A stretch of DNA of 64,000 nucleotides from Hyphomicrobiales bacterium (GTDB taxonomy: Bacteria > Pseudomonadota > Alphaproteobacteria > Rhizobiales > Rhizobiaceae), in the NCBI GenBank assembly GCA_900473175.1, contig UCKM01000007.1, positions 34,849 through 98,848 of the forward strand, read 5' to 3'. Positions 45,140 through 54,928 of this stretch are shown piece by piece. The notes beneath the pieces were generated by a model. It did no database searches, was not told the DNA's origin, and saw only the letters and a list, made by a program, of their open reading frames with translations. Within the stretch, counting starts at the first letter, position 1; every line of letters begins with the position of its first letter. The position numbers and the translations under genes are program-made.

Positions 45140-47029
45140 ATGGCAGGTCCCGGAGATAATCTACGTGCAAATCCGAAAGGCCCGGTTGATTCCGAGCCTT
45201 TCAAGCGCGCCGTTACGGCCTGCATGCGTGCTATCGCCGGCGACCACGAGATGGAAGTCGGCTTCGGCAACGACAAGCCAGCCCTGACCGGACACCGCGC
45301 CCGGCTGCCTGACCTGCCCAAGCGGCCGTCTGCCAATGATATTGCGGTCACGCGCGGCCTCGGCGATTCCATGGCGCTACGCAAGGCATGCCACAATGAT
45401 CGTATCCACGCGACGCTTGCGCCGGAAGGCAAGCAGGCGCGGGCGATCTTCGATGCGGTCGAACAGGCGCGCGTCGAAGCAATCGGCGCATTGCGCATGG
45501 ATGGTGTTGCCGAAAACCTGACCTCGATGCTTTCCGACAAATATGCCCGCGCCAATTTCCCGGCGATCACGGACAAGGCGGAGGCACCTCTCGAGGAAGC
45601 CGTGGCGCTTCTGGTGCGTGAGAAGCTGACAGGGCGCAAAGCGCCTGAATCTGCCGGTAACGTGCTCGATCTTTGGCGTGACTGGATCGAGGAAAAGGCC
45701 GCGACCGACCTCGATCATCTTGCTGGCAAGATCAACGACCAGAACGCTTTCGCCCGCGTCGTGCGCGAAATGCTGGCTTCAATGGAGATGGCCGAAGAGC
45801 TTTCGCAGGAGAGCGAGCAGGACGACAGTCAGGACAACAACGAAGACGCGCCCGAGCCCGAAGAAAACAATGAGGGTGGTTCCGAGGAGGACCAGGGCAG
45901 CGATTCCTCCGAGAATGACGAGTCAGACACATCGAGCGACGACAGCCAGGCCGGTGAGACCGAAGCCACCGACGCGTCTTCCGATGACATGGACGAGGAT
46001 TCGGACGCCGACGCCGAAATCCCGGGTGAGGCGCGCCGCCCCAACCCGCCATTCTCCAATCTCGGCAGCGAAAGCGGTTACAAGATCTTCACCCAGGAGT
46101 TCGACGAGACCACGGATGCCGAGGAACTCTGCGACGAGGCCGAATTGGAACGGCTGCGCGCGTTCCTCGACAAGCAGCTCGCCAATCTCTCGGGCGTTGT
46201 CGGCAGGCTGGCAAACAGGCTGCAACGCCGCCTGATGGCGCAGCAGAACCGCTCCTGGGATTTCGATCTTGAGGAAGGCTATCTCGATTCAGCCCGGCTC
46301 GTTCGCATCGTCATCGACCCGACGCAGCCGCTTTCCTACAAGCAGGAACGCGATACGGATTTCCGCGATACGGTTGTGTCGCTCCTCATCGATAATTCCG
46401 GATCGATGCGCGGCCGTCCAATCACCGTTGCCGCCACCTGCGCCGACATTCTCGCGCGCACCCTCGAACGCTGCGGCGTGAAGGTGGAAATTCTCGGTTT
46501 TACCACGAAGGCGTGGAAGGGTGGACAGGCGCGCGAGGCGTGGCTAGAGCGCGGCAAGCCGGCCAATCCCGGTCGCCTCAACGATCTGCGCCATATCGTC
46601 TACAAGCGCGCCGACGCGCCCTGGCGCCGTTCCAGACGCAATCTCGGGCTGATGATGCGCGAGGGTCTCCTGAAGGAGAACATCGATGGTGAGGCCCTGA
46701 TCTGGGCGCATCAGCGGTTGCTCGGGCGTCCCGAGCAGCGCCGGATCCTGATGATGATTTCCGACGGCGCACCGGTCGACGACTCTACATTGTCGGTCAA
46801 TCCCGGCAATTACCTGGAGCGCCATTTGCGCGCGGTGATCGAGGAAATCGAAACCCGTTCGCCCGTCGAATTGATTGCTATCGGTATCGGCCATGACGTG
46901 ACCCGCTACTATCGCCGCGCAGTAACCATCGTCGATGCCGAAGAACTCGCCGGAGCGATGACGGAGCAGCTGGCGTCGCTCTTCGAAGAGCCGGAGCGCA
47001 AAACCGCCAAATTCGCGCGGATGCGATAG
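45140..47029 (+). CDS. cobT: Cobaltochelatase subunit CobT
   Basis: CobT is the partner of CobS in cobalt insertion. The 629 aa protein has a helical N-terminal part (residues 1-210), a long acidic linker rich in Glu, Asp and Ser (about 215-300, EESEQDDSQ-like repeats), and a C-terminal von Willebrand A domain with the MIDAS DxSxS motif in [13 protein letters not shown]. The acidic stretch and the VWA domain mirror BchD/ChlD of magnesium chelatase. It is 12 bp after cobS and two bases before the next gene. Confidence 0.96.
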   Translation: MAGPGDNLRANPKGPVDSEPFKRAVTACMRAIAGDHEMEVGFGNDKPALTGHRARLPDLPKRPSANDIAVTRGLGDSMALRKACHNDRIHATLAPEGKQARAIFDAVEQARVEAIGALRMDGVAENLTSMLSDKYARANFPAITDKAEAPLEEAVALLVREKLTGRKAPESAGNVLDLWRDWIEEKAATDLDHLAGKINDQNAFARVVREMLASMEMAEELSQESEQDDSQDNNEDAPEPEENNEGGSEEDQGSDSSENDESDTSSDDSQAGETEATDASSDDMDEDSDADAEIPGEARRPNPPFSNLGSESGYKIFTQEFDETTDAEELCDEAELERLRAFLDKQLANLSGVVGRLANRLQRRLMAQQNRSWDFDLEEGYLDSARLVRIVIDPTQPLSYKQERDTDFRDTVVSLLIDNSGSMRGRPITVAATCADILARTLERCGVKVEILGFTTKAWKGGQAREAWLERGKPANPGRLNDLRHIVYKRADAPWRRSRRNLGLMMREGLLKENIDGEALIWAHQRLLGRPEQRRILMMISDGAPVDDSTLSVNPGNYLERHLRAVIEEIETRSPVELIAIGIGHDVTRYYRRAVTIVDAEELAGAMTEQLASLFEEPERKTAKFARMR

Positions 47030-47030
47030 C

Positions 47031-48047
47031 ATGAGGTCAATCGCGCTTGGTTCAAGGCGCGTATCGCTTTTGATTGGTCTTCCCTTTCTATTGGCGAATG
47101 CCTCGCAAGCGCAGGAGAGCGGCGTTTCGCCTGCGATAATCGCTGCGCGGCCTATCACCAATTTTCGCATCGGTTCGCCCGAAACGCGGTTTGGTTCGCT
47201 GGAATTTGTCGGCGGGCTGGAGATGCGTTCCACCAACCGGGACTTTGGCGGGCTTTCCGCCTTCCGCTATCTCGACGACGGCGGCGAATTTCTCGGCATT
47301 ACGGACACCGGGTTCTGGTATGCGGGCAGGATGGAACGGGATGGGAGGGGCAGGCCGGCATCGGTCGATAATTTTCGCCTTGCGCCGATCCAGAGCGAAT
47401 TGGGCGCACCGGTTGAGGGCAAGTGGAACTCGGATGCCGAAGGCATGGATGTTTCCGGGGCGACTGTCACCGTGTCGTTCGAGCGCATACACCGTATTGC
47501 CGTGTTCGATCTTGATCTGAATGGGTTCGCCTCGAAGCCGAAATATCTGCCCTTGCCGATCCCGAAGAACGAATTGCGCAATAATCGCGGCATCGAAACA
47601 ATCGCCCATGCGCCGCTTTCGAGCCCGCTGCAGGGTGCACGGGTGGCCGTGACGGAGAAAAGTCTCAACAAGGCGGGCGACATCTTTGCCGCCGTGATCG
47701 AAGGACCACGAAAAGGAATCTTCTACATCCAGCGCTCGGATGATTTCGATATCAGCGATGGAGATTTCCTGCCGGGCGGCGACCTGCTTCTGCTGGAGCG
47801 AAGGTTCAGCATTTCGAGCGGCGTGACCCTGCGCATCCGGCGTATTGCCGCGGACGCCATCAAGCCAGGCGCAACGGTGGATGGCGCCCTGATACTCGAT
47901 GCCGATATGCGCTACCAGATCGACAATATGGAAGGCCTGGATGTCTGGCAGGCCAAGGATGGCAGCACGCGCGTGTCACTCGTCTCCGATGACAATCATT
48001 CGATCGTGCAGCGAAACCTCTACCTGGAGTTCCGGTTGGCCGAGTAG
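47031..48047 (+). CDS. Esterase-like/phytase-like beta-propeller protein, exported
   Basis: The 338 aa precursor has a signal peptide (SLLIGLPFLLANASQAQES, cleavage near residue 25). The mature part matches phytase-like/esterase-like (PF13449-type) domains: FGGLSAFRYLDDGGEFLGIT, DAEGMDVSGATVTVSFER, NRGIETIAH and the final NMEGLDVW ... SLVSDDNHS. Activity in this family is seldom tested. It starts just after cobT, so it may be the last gene of that operon. Its end overlaps the convergent transporter gene by 28 bp. Confidence 0.85.
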   Translation: MRSIALGSRRVSLLIGLPFLLANASQAQESGVSPAIIAARPITNFRIGSPETRFGSLEFVGGLEMRSTNRDFGGLSAFRYLDDGGEFLGITDTGFWYAGRMERDGRGRPASVDNFRLAPIQSELGAPVEGKWNSDAEGMDVSGATVTVSFERIHRIAVFDLDLNGFASKPKYLPLPIPKNELRNNRGIETIAHAPLSSPLQGARVAVTEKSLNKAGDIFAAVIEGPRKGIFYIQRSDDFDISDGDFLPGGDLLLLERRFSISSGVTLRIRRIAADAIKPGATVDGALILDADMRYQIDNMEGLDVWQAKDGSTRVSLVSDDNHSIVQRNLYLEFRLAE

Positions 48048-48670
48048 ATGGCCGGCGCAAAGATCGCCAGGATTGCTCCGTAGGGCACCAGCATCACGAT
48101 CGCCATGACGAGCTTGACCGTCAGATCGCCGAATCCAAGCGACATCCACAACGGGATTTCCTGGCTGAAGAACGGCACGGGCATTGCAAGGGATGAGTCG
48201 GCCTGGCCGGTCATCGCGTCGATCCAGGCAAAGCGGGCGGCAAAGGCGATCGAAAAGAATAGCAGCGTATCGAGAAGCGAGCCGAAAATGGCTGAGGCAA
48301 ACGGCGCTTTCCACCACGTCAACTGACGCAGCTTGTTGAACATGGTAATGTCAAGAAGCTGGGCGGTGAGGAAGGCGGTGCCGGAGGCGATGGCAATGCG
48401 CGGCGTTGCCAGCCAGATCGACAAGACAACCGCAATCGCAAAGCCCACATAGACGACCCTGCGCGCGAAGGCCGGGCCATAGCTGCGATTGGCGAGATCG
48501 TTGACCAGGAACGCGATCGGATAGGTGAACGCGCCATAGGTGAGTATTTCGCCCAAGCCGAAATGGTTGAATGGATACTGAACCAATATATTGGAAGCAG
48601 CCACGACCGCGCACATGGCGAAGACGGGAAGGATGAAGTCCGACAGGGAATAGGCGCTCTTGAGCGGCAT
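48020..48670 (-). CDS. Queuosine precursor transporter (YhhQ/VUT family)
   Basis: This 216 aa polytopic membrane protein has about six helices. Family hallmarks are FPIAFLVNDLANRSYGPAFAR-like (TYPIAFLVNDLANRSYGPAF), LDITMFNKLRQLTWWKAPF and SAIFGSLLDTLLFFSIAFA. YhhQ imports preQ0/preQ1, and VUT homologues do likewise. ATG 48670 has AGGAT upstream. The longer frame to 48712 starts inside the rpmB terminator region. It lies about 100 bp downstream of rpmB on the same strand. Confidence 0.9.
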   Translation of the reverse strand: MPLKSAYSLSDFILPVFAMCAVVAASNILVQYPFNHFGLGEILTYGAFTYPIAFLVNDLANRSYGPAFARRVVYVGFAIAVVLSIWLATPRIAIASGTAFLTAQLLDITMFNKLRQLTWWKAPFASAIFGSLLDTLLFFSIAFAARFAWIDAMTGQADSSLAMPVPFFSQEIPLWMSLGFGDLTVKLVMAIVMLVPYGAILAIFAPAIYSANRNSR

Positions 48671-48717
48671 TTTTTTATCCTGGGTAATGGAACCAGCAAC
48701 GGCGATGGCCACAGTAA

Positions 48718-48741
48718 TAAGGCCAGCCGAAGCTGGCCTTA
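48718..48741 (-). terminator. Terminator of rpmB
   Basis: TAAGGCCAGC and GCTGGCCTTA form a 10 bp perfect stem with a stable TTCG loop on the minus strand, 28 bp after the rpmB stop. The downstream ATTACTG is only moderately T-rich, so some readthrough into the queuosine precursor transporter gene is possible. Confidence 0.75.
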
Positions 48742-48768
48742 ATGGCTACAGAAATATGCGCTTGCTGA

Positions 48769-49068
48769 TCAGGCAGCAATCGGAGCTTCGAGAAGCTTCT
48801 TGGCGATCTGACGCTTCAGAAGACGGGCGCGCTGCGACAGCTCCTTCTCGTCAGCCTTGACCAGAAACGCGTCCAGGCCACCACGATGCTCGACGCTGCG
48901 CAGGGCATGAGCCGAAACGCGCAGGCGGAAGCTCTGACCGAGAGCTTCGGAGATCAGTGTTACGTGGCAGAGGTTCGGCAAAAAGCGGCGGCGCGTGCGG
49001 TTGTTCGCGTGGCTCACATTGTTACCGTACTGTACCGATTTAGCGGTCAATTCACATGTGCGGGACAT
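48769..49068 (-). CDS. rpmB: 50S ribosomal protein L28
   Basis: This 99 aa ribosomal protein opens with the typical L28 [20 protein letters not shown] and continues [20 protein letters not shown] and [17 protein letters not shown]. The short Lys/Arg/Ala-rich C-terminal extension ([18 protein letters not shown]) is usual in alphaproteobacteria. Its own promoter (49181-49210) and a hairpin terminator frame the gene. It is not in a ribosomal operon, as is normal for rpmB in this group. Confidence 0.96.
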   Translation of the reverse strand: MSRTCELTAKSVQYGNNVSHANNRTRRRFLPNLCHVTLISEALGQSFRLRVSAHALRSVEHRGGLDAFLVKADEKELSQRARLLKRQIAKKLLEAPIAA

Positions 49069-49180
49069 TGGGTCTCACCTTCAAATTTCATTACCTATAG
49101 CCCGAATGTTTCTTGTTACCATCGCACGTCGCCGTGCAGCGGCGCGCTTATCGGACAGGCGGCCTATTGGGAAGTCGCGT

Positions 49181-49210
49181 TTCTATAGTGATATGAGCCG
49201 CGCGCGTCAA
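49181..49210 (-). promoter_or_regulatory. Sigma-70-type promoter of rpmB
   Basis: On the minus strand TTGACG (49205-49210) and TATAGA (49181-49186) are spaced by 18 bp, close to the housekeeping consensus, about 115 bp before the rpmB start. The start point should be near 49174. Confidence 0.65.
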
Positions 49211-49228
49211 GTGTGCTTCTGTGAACTT

Positions 49229-49243
49229 TGGCACGGCTTTTGC
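49229..49243 (+). promoter_or_regulatory. Sigma-54-like -24/-12 element before the DUF3108 gene
   Basis: TGGCACG-gctt-TTGC matches the sigma-54 consensus (TGGCACG-N4-TTGC) exactly, with GG and GC at the correct spacing. The expected start is near 49255, about 85 bp before the DUF3108 start. A chance match is possible, and no enhancer site could be assigned. Confidence 0.45.
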
Positions 49244-49339
49244 GTGTTATAGGCCGGTGCAGCAAGGTTATCACAACTTTGCCTGCTTTATACAGTCGAT
49301 GCATGGGGCAGGGACTGCTTTTGACGGGATTGGTAGTGA

Positions 49340-50146
49340 ATGAAATCGAAGCGGCATTTTGCCATTGGAACAATTTTGTCTGTACCGCTCGCGGCGGCGG
49401 TGCTGATTGCGGCTGCGCCGGCTCATTCCGCTCAATCCTTTCAGACCGATTACCGCGTTTCGCTGTTCGGATTGTCGATTGCCAAGGCAAGTTTCTCGAC
49501 GAATGTGTCAGATAACGGCACCTACAAGGTTACCGGCAATCTTTCGAGCTCGGGGCTCGCGAGCCTCTTCGACGATACAAACGGCAAGCTCGACGTTACG
49601 GGTCAAATTTCCAAGAATGGTCCCGTGCCAAGCTCATACGAAGTCAAATACAAGCACGGGAACCGCGACAAGATCACCTCGATAGCCTTTGCCAACGGCA
49701 ATGTGACCAATACGACGAACGTTCCGCCAATCAACAAGAAAAAAAACTGGGTGGAACTTACGCCTGCCGACCTTCAATCTGTCGCCGACCCCATATCCGG
49801 CGTGATGGTCGCGGCAAGCACGCCCACGCAGGTCTGCACCCAAACGCTGCATATTTATGATGGACAGACGCGTGTCGATCTCAAGCTCTCGCCATCCGGT
49901 GGAGCCCAGCCCTTTGCAACCAAAGGGTTCAAGGGCGACGCGATCACCTGTTCGGCCAAATTTGTTCCCATCGCCGGCTATCAGTCCGGGCGCAAAGCCA
50001 TCGAATATCTGAAAAACAGCAGCAAGATCAGTCTCACCTTTGCATCGCTTGGCAAGTCCGCTATCTATTCGCCGGTGCAGGCGAAGATCGGCACGCAGGT
50101 CGGTACGGTTACCATTTATGCGACCCGGTTCGAAAAGACACAATAG
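49340..50146 (+). CDS. DUF3108 exported protein
   Basis: The 268 aa precursor has a signal peptide (FAIGTILSVPLAAAVLIAAA ... HSAQ, residues ~6-31). The mature part is a DUF3108-like beta-rich domain: FQTDYRVSLFGLSIAKASFS, GLASLFDDTNGKLDVTGQI, YEVKYKHGNRDK, ADPISGVMVA and CSAKFVPIAGY. DUF3108 proteins are envelope proteins of unknown function. A sigma-54-like element lies upstream. The gene ends 35 bp before a transporter gene on the same strand. Confidence 0.85.
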   Translation: MKSKRHFAIGTILSVPLAAAVLIAAAPAHSAQSFQTDYRVSLFGLSIAKASFSTNVSDNGTYKVTGNLSSSGLASLFDDTNGKLDVTGQISKNGPVPSSYEVKYKHGNRDKITSIAFANGNVTNTTNVPPINKKKNWVELTPADLQSVADPISGVMVAASTPTQVCTQTLHIYDGQTRVDLKLSPSGGAQPFATKGFKGDAITCSAKFVPIAGYQSGRKAIEYLKNSSKISLTFASLGKSAIYSPVQAKIGTQVGTVTIYATRFEKTQ

Positions 50147-50181
50147 ACGCGGCCGATGGGTGGCCGCTTTGGGGGCGGTAC

Positions 50182-51042
50182 TTGGCTACGTTCGTTGGGT
50201 TTCTTGCGATCATCATGTGGGCGATGCTGGCGCTTTTCACCGACGTTTCGGGAAAGGTGCCGCCATTTCAGCTGACGGCCATGACCTTTGCAATCGGCGC
50301 GAGCCTCGGGTTCATTTCGTGGCTGTGGCGACCGGGCGCGGCCCGGCACCTGCGCCAGCCGGGGCGGGTGTGGCTGCTCGGCGTCGTCGGACTGTTCGGC
50401 TACCACTTCCTCTATTTCACCGCGCTGCGTAATGCGCCCGCCGTCGATGCGAGCCTGATCGCCTATTTGTGGCCGCTTTTCATCGTGGTCGGGTCGGCAC
50501 TCATGCCGGGCGAACGGCTGCGCTGGTTCCATATCGCCGGCACATTGCTGGGACTCTCGGGAACCGTGCTTATCATCACCAAGGGCGGTCACCTGGGATT
50601 CGACGCACGCTATGGTTTCGGCTACGCGATGGCGGGTCTGTGCGCAGTGACCTGGGCGGCCTATTCGTTGCTATCGCGGCGCTTTGCCAATGTTCCGACA
50701 GATGCGGTCACCGGATTTTGCGCAGCAACCTCGGTGCTATCGCTCATTTCACATCTTCTATTGGAACAGACGGTCTGGCCGGAAGGCGTCGTCCAATGGC
50801 TCGCGGTGTTGGGACTTGGCCTCTTTCCCGTGGGTGCCGCTTTCTACGTCTGGGACTACGGCGTCAAGCACGGCAATATCCAGGTTCTTGGCGCGTCGAG
50901 CTATGCCGCGCCGCTCCTGTCGACGCTGGTTCTGATCATCGCAGGTGTTACCGAGCCGACCGCACGCGTGCTACTGGCTTGCCTGCTAATTACGCTTGGC
51001 GCTGTTCTGGCGGCCAAGGAAATGCTGCTCAAGCGACGCTAG
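50182..51042 (+). CDS. EamA-type drug/metabolite transporter (DMT superfamily)
   Basis: This 286 aa protein has ten hydrophobic helices in two EamA repeats, for example AIIMWAMLALFTDVSGKVP, FHIAGTLLGLSGTVLIITKG and GASSYAAPLLSTLVLIIAG. DMT transporters export amino acids or other metabolites, and the substrate here is unknown. The start is a TTG codon at 50182, preceded by GGGGGCGG. No ATG in frame would give a complete first helix. It may be co-transcribed with the DUF3108 gene. Confidence 0.88.
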   Translation: MATFVGFLAIIMWAMLALFTDVSGKVPPFQLTAMTFAIGASLGFISWLWRPGAARHLRQPGRVWLLGVVGLFGYHFLYFTALRNAPAVDASLIAYLWPLFIVVGSALMPGERLRWFHIAGTLLGLSGTVLIITKGGHLGFDARYGFGYAMAGLCAVTWAAYSLLSRRFANVPTDAVTGFCAATSVLSLISHLLLEQTVWPEGVVQWLAVLGLGLFPVGAAFYVWDYGVKHGNIQVLGASSYAAPLLSTLVLIIAGVTEPTARVLLACLLITLGAVLAAKEMLLKRR

Positions 51043-51051
51043 AGCCTTTGT

Positions 51052-51486
51052 CTAAGGCTCCCAGCCGGGTTCGGCCAGTTCGAACTGGGCGAATTCGAAT
51101 CCAGGGGCCACGGTACAGCCAACGAGCGTCCAGTCTCCCGTACTTCTGGCCGTCTGCCACAGCCCGGCGGGAACGATTGCCTGCGGCCGTTCGCCATTGG
51201 CAAGGTCGAGGCCAAGCCGGTGGGTTTCGTGCGCCCCACCTTCCGCAGCGATGGTTAGCAGCAGGGGCGCGCCGCCATACCAGTGCCAGACCTCCGCCGC
51301 ATCCTTGACGCGATGCCATGCCGAGACTTCATCCTTTTCGAGAAGAAAGTAGATCGCCGTCGAATGGCCGCGCCCGCCGACCGGCCAGCCATTCTCGTTA
51401 TCGCGAAACGTCTGTACGTAGGCGCCGCCTTCTGGATGTGGCTCCAGACCGAGGTGCTGGCGAATCTCCTCCGGCGTCAAAGGCAT
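51052..51486 (-). CDS. Cupin protein, DUF985 family
   Basis: This is a 144 aa single-domain cupin. The DUF985 signatures are IRQHLGLEPHPEGGAYVQTF, STAIYFLLEKDEVSAWHRV, EVWHWYGGAPLLL and VGCTVAPGFEFAQFEL. The His residues of the cupin barrel are visible, so metal or sugar-nucleotide binding is possible. The function of the family is mostly unknown. Its start overlaps the gloB stop by one base, so the two are co-transcribed. Confidence 0.88.
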   Translation of the reverse strand: MPLTPEEIRQHLGLEPHPEGGAYVQTFRDNENGWPVGGRGHSTAIYFLLEKDEVSAWHRVKDAAEVWHWYGGAPLLLTIAAEGGAHETHRLGLDLANGERPQAIVPAGLWQTARSTGDWTLVGCTVAPGFEFAQFELAEPGWEP

Positions 51487-52256
51487 CAGAAATTATCCTT
51501 GCGCTTGCGTATCTCCGCGAATACGGCCTCGTCGCTCGCATCCTCCATCTTGAGATTGCGGCGGATCGACGGATCGTGCCAGCGCAGGAACGGATTGGTC
51601 GCCATCTCGCGCAGGATCGTTGTCGGCAGCGTCGGATGTCCGGCTTCGCGCAAGGCGGTGACCTCCTTGGCGCGCTCTTTCAGCGCCGAATTCTCCGGGT
51701 CGACCGTCAGTGCGAACCTTGCATTGCTCTCCGTATATTCGTGACCGCAATAGACTTCCGTGTCACCCGGTAGCGCCGTCAGACGCTGCAGCGACTTGAA
51801 CATGGTCGCCGGGGTTCCTTCGAAGAGGCGTCCACATCCAAGGGAAAAAAGCGTATCGCCTGTGAAGACGACCTTCGCCGCCGGAATATGGAACGAGATC
51901 TCGCCCGCCGTATGTCCCGGGGTGGAAATCGCCTCCACTTCGAATGTGCCGAACGCAAAGCGCTCGCCGTGACTGAGCGCGCGGTCGATGCCTGGGATCT
52001 TCGTCTCCTCGTCGCGCGGTCCAATAATTTCGGCACCGAATCGTTTCTTGAGGGCGAAATTGGCTTCGACATGATCGCCATGATGGTGCGTGGTGAATAT
52101 GTGGGTGAGTTTCCAGCCGCGGCGCTTCAGCGCTTCAAGGATCGCATTTTCGTCCGGGGCATCGATCGATGCCGTAACGCTGGCTTCAGGATCGTGGATC
52201 AGCACGCCGAAATTGTCGCTGCGCGCGCTGAACTGTTCTATTTGGAGATTGGACAT
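51486..52256 (-). CDS. gloB: Hydroxyacylglutathione hydrolase (glyoxalase II)
   Basis: GloB hydrolyses S-lactoylglutathione to D-lactate and glutathione, the second step of methylglyoxal detoxification. The 256 aa metallo-beta-lactamase fold has THHHGDHVE (HxHxDH), the later His in STPGHTAGEIS and Asp in VFTGDTLFSLGCGRLFE, plus YCGHEYTESNARFA for glutathione binding. The start at 52256 (MSNLQIEQF) is chosen over the longer frame. It is followed directly by the DUF985 gene and is divergent from a methyltransferase gene. Confidence 0.95.
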   Translation of the reverse strand: MSNLQIEQFSARSDNFGVLIHDPEASVTASIDAPDENAILEALKRRGWKLTHIFTTHHHGDHVEANFALKKRFGAEIIGPRDEETKIPGIDRALSHGERFAFGTFEVEAISTPGHTAGEISFHIPAAKVVFTGDTLFSLGCGRLFEGTPATMFKSLQRLTALPGDTEVYCGHEYTESNARFALTVDPENSALKERAKEVTALREAGHPTLPTTILREMATNPFLRWHDPSIRRNLKMEDASDEAVFAEIRKRKDNF

Positions 52257-52367
52257 GTTGGTTTCTCTTCCGGAAGGGGGTCCACACAGGATAGCCGGAG
52301 CGAGCCGGGGCGCAACCCATGTTTCTGTGATCCTTGATGTTCCAGACTGCCGTGTTAGGTTGCGGCC

Positions 52368-53120
52368 ATGCATCTCGACATTATTGACCTGCGCGCATTC
52401 TACGCTTCAACGCTCGGCCATCTGGCTGAGCGTTCCATTACCATGGCATTGGCCTCCATCTGGCCGAAGCTGCCGGGCGAACGTTTGGTCGGACTTGGCT
52501 ATGTCGTCCCCTTTCTGGATCGCTTTCGCGGCGACACGGAGCGAACCTTCGCCTTCATGCCCGCCGGGCAGGGCGCGGTGAGTTGGCCGCCCGCCGCACC
52601 ATCCTCGACAGCATTGATATTCGAAGAGGAGTTGCCGCTGCCGGATTCGGCGGTGGACAGGATACTGATGGTGCACGCGTTGGAGCATGCGGAAGACCCG
52701 CGCGAAACCTTGAAGGAAATGTGGCGGGTGCTCGCCCCGAATGGCCGGCTGGTCATTGTCGTCCCTAACCGGCGCGGGCTCTGGGCACGTTTCGAACATA
52801 CCCCGTTTGGCAGCGGTCGCCCCTATAGCGGAGGGCAACTGACGCGCCTGTTGCGTGAGGCAAATTTCACGCCCGGACCTTGGGCCGAGGCGCTGTTTTT
52901 TCCGCCATCGTCGCGGCGCTGGATCATGCGCCCATCGGCAATTTTCGAGCGGCTGGGCCGGCGCTTCTGGCCGATGTTCTCGGGCGTCCTGATCGTGGAG
53001 GCGCAGAAGCGCATTTATCAGGGGCTGCCGGTGGCGCAGCGATCATCGCGGCGCGTTTTCGTACCGGTCCTGTCGCCGCAAGGCACGGCGAGCGCGCGAC
53101 GGGTGAAATCTTCCGACTAG
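52368..53120 (+). CDS. Class I SAM-dependent methyltransferase-like protein
   Basis: This 250 aa protein contains a Methyltransf_11-like core (LPLPDSAVDRILMVHALEHA, then LKEMWRVLAPNGRLVIVVPN). The usual glycine-rich motif I is degenerate (ERLVGLGYVVPFLDRF), so SAM binding may be altered. This gene is commonly found divergent from gloB in rhizobia. The substrate is not known. It is convergent with metW. Confidence 0.83.
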   Translation: MHLDIIDLRAFYASTLGHLAERSITMALASIWPKLPGERLVGLGYVVPFLDRFRGDTERTFAFMPAGQGAVSWPPAAPSSTALIFEEELPLPDSAVDRILMVHALEHAEDPRETLKEMWRVLAPNGRLVIVVPNRRGLWARFEHTPFGSGRPYSGGQLTRLLREANFTPGPWAEALFFPPSSRRWIMRPSAIFERLGRRFWPMFSGVLIVEAQKRIYQGLPVAQRSSRRVFVPVLSPQGTASARRVKSSD

Positions 53121-53129
53121 CCTGGTAGT

Positions 53130-53744
53130 CTAGCGTTTGAGCAGGAATACCGCCTGCTGGCCGAACAGATTCCAGAAACCCCAAGGCATGTTGAAGCCGA
53201 GCCTTTGTCCCAAGGCATTGAGCGCTACTGCCGATTCCACTTGCGCGCCGACTTCCCTGGTCATGTCGACAAAGTCACTGATGGTGCAGAAATGAATATT
53301 CGGCGTATCGTACCAGCTGTAGGGCAGGTCCTTCGTTACCGGCATACGGCCGTTGAGGGCGAGCGAAGCGCGCACCCGCCAGTGGCCGAAATTCGGGAAG
53401 GAGACGATGGCGCGCTCACCAATGCGCAAAAGTTCGGTCAGGACATTCTTCGGATTGCGTGTGGCCTGCAAGGTCTGTGACAGGATCACGTAGTCAAAGC
53501 CGGAATCCGGATAATATTTCAGGTCGCTGTCGGCGTCGCCCTGGATCACCGAAAGGCCGCGCGCAACCGATTCGTTGACGCCTTTTTGCGACAATTCCAC
53601 ACCGCGTCCGTCGACGCCCCTGGCTGCTTGCAACAGTTCCAGCAGTTCGCCGTCGCCGCAGCCGACGTCGAGAACGCGCGAACCCGGCTTCACCAGTGAG
53701 GCGATCACATCGAAATCGACACGGGGATGGGTATTGACGCTCAT
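53130..53744 (-). CDS. metW: Methionine biosynthesis protein MetW
   Basis: This 204 aa protein has a class I methyltransferase-like fold with motif [16 protein letters not shown], the [13 protein letters not shown] block, [15 protein letters not shown] and the [19 protein letters not shown] segment that defines MetW. MetW acts with MetX in homoserine acetylation and methionine synthesis, and its exact activity is debated. It overlaps metX by four bases, so the two are translationally coupled. Confidence 0.95.
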   Translation of the reverse strand: MSVNTHPRVDFDVIASLVKPGSRVLDVGCGDGELLELLQAARGVDGRGVELSQKGVNESVARGLSVIQGDADSDLKYYPDSGFDYVILSQTLQATRNPKNVLTELLRIGERAIVSFPNFGHWRVRASLALNGRMPVTKDLPYSWYDTPNIHFCTISDFVDMTREVGAQVESAVALNALGQRLGFNMPWGFWNLFGQQAVFLLKR

Positions 53745-54928
53745 GCTGGAAGAAGCCCCTTCGCCCGGGCAGCCGAACGGATGAAGCCATTGATCGCCGA
53801 AAACATCTCCGGCTCATCCAGCAGGAATGCGTCGTGGCCGCGATCGGATTCGATCTCGACAAAGGAAACCGAAGCGCCCGCCGCGTTCAACGCATGGGCG
53901 ACGGTGCGGCTTTCGCTTGTCGGGAACAGCCAGTCGCTGGTGAAGGACACTATACAGAAGCGGGTTTTCGATCCGGCAAAGGCATCGGCAAGCCGGCCTT
54001 CATGCTCGGCGGCCAAATCGAAATAATCCATGGCGCGGGTCATGTAGAGATAGGAATTGGCGTCAAAGCGATCGACGAAGGTCATGCCCTGATGGCGCAG
54101 GTAGCTTTCGATCTGGAAATCCGCGTCAAAGCCGAATGTCACATTCTGCCGGTCCTGCAAGTTGCGGCCGAACTTGCGGTGCAGTGCTGGCTCGGACAGA
54201 TAGGTAATATGCGCCGCCATCCGGGCGACTGAGAGGCCTTTGCGCGGCACAGTCCCTGCTTCGAGATAGCGTCCGTCCTTCCACTCAGGATCGGCCATGA
54301 CCGCCTGACGACCTACCTCATGGAAGGCAATGTTCTGCGATGAGTGGCGTGCGCCGGTTGCGATTGCGACGGCGGCAAACACCCTGTCGGAATGGCTCGA
54401 CGCCCACTCAAGCACCTGCATGCCGCCCATCGACCCGCCGATCACCGCAAAGAGCTGCTTGATGCCGAAATGATCGATGAGCATGGCCTGTGCGCGGACC
54501 ATGTCGGCAATCGTGATGATGGGCAGATCGAGCGCATAGGTCTTGCCTGTTCGCGCGTTGATCGAAGCGGGACCGGTGGAACCAAGGCATCCGCCAAGGA
54601 CATTGGAGCACAGCACGAAATAGCGGTCCGTATCGATGGGCTTGCCGGGGCCGACCAGCGTTTCCCACCAGCCGGACTTGCCCGTGACGGGATGGACATT
54701 GGCAACGTGCTGGTCGCCGGTCAGGGCATGGCAAATCAGGATCGCGTTGGACTTGTCCGCATTGAGTTCGCCGTAGGACTGGTAAGCGATGCGAAAGGGC
54801 GACAGCGCAACCCCGCTATCGAGATGCAAGGGCTTGTCAGCACCAAAATCCACCACGGGGCTGTGGGGATTTGTGGCTTCCTGCAGTCTCTGATCGTTCG
54901 TGGCGGCTGGTCGGCTGGCTTTTGTCAT
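53741..54928 (-). CDS. metX: Homoserine O-acetyltransferase
   Basis: MetX activates homoserine for methionine synthesis. The 395 aa alpha/beta-hydrolase-fold protein has the opening [20 protein letters not shown], the nucleophile elbow [14 protein letters not shown] (GxSxG), Asp in [11 protein letters not shown] and His in [11 protein letters not shown]. The start at 54928 (MTKASRP) is chosen, and the longer N terminus to 55045 is unrelated. A TTGACT box upstream on the minus strand (54982-54987) may be part of its promoter. No SAM riboswitch core was recognised. Confidence 0.95.
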   Translation of the reverse strand: MTKASRPAATNDQRLQEATNPHSPVVDFGADKPLHLDSGVALSPFRIAYQSYGELNADKSNAILICHALTGDQHVANVHPVTGKSGWWETLVGPGKPIDTDRYFVLCSNVLGGCLGSTGPASINARTGKTYALDLPIITIADMVRAQAMLIDHFGIKQLFAVIGGSMGGMQVLEWASSHSDRVFAAVAIATGARHSSQNIAFHEVGRQAVMADPEWKDGRYLEAGTVPRKGLSVARMAAHITYLSEPALHRKFGRNLQDRQNVTFGFDADFQIESYLRHQGMTFVDRFDANSYLYMTRAMDYFDLAAEHEGRLADAFAGSKTRFCIVSFTSDWLFPTSESRTVAHALNAAGASVSFVEIESDRGHDAFLLDEPEMFSAINGFIRSAARAKGLLPA

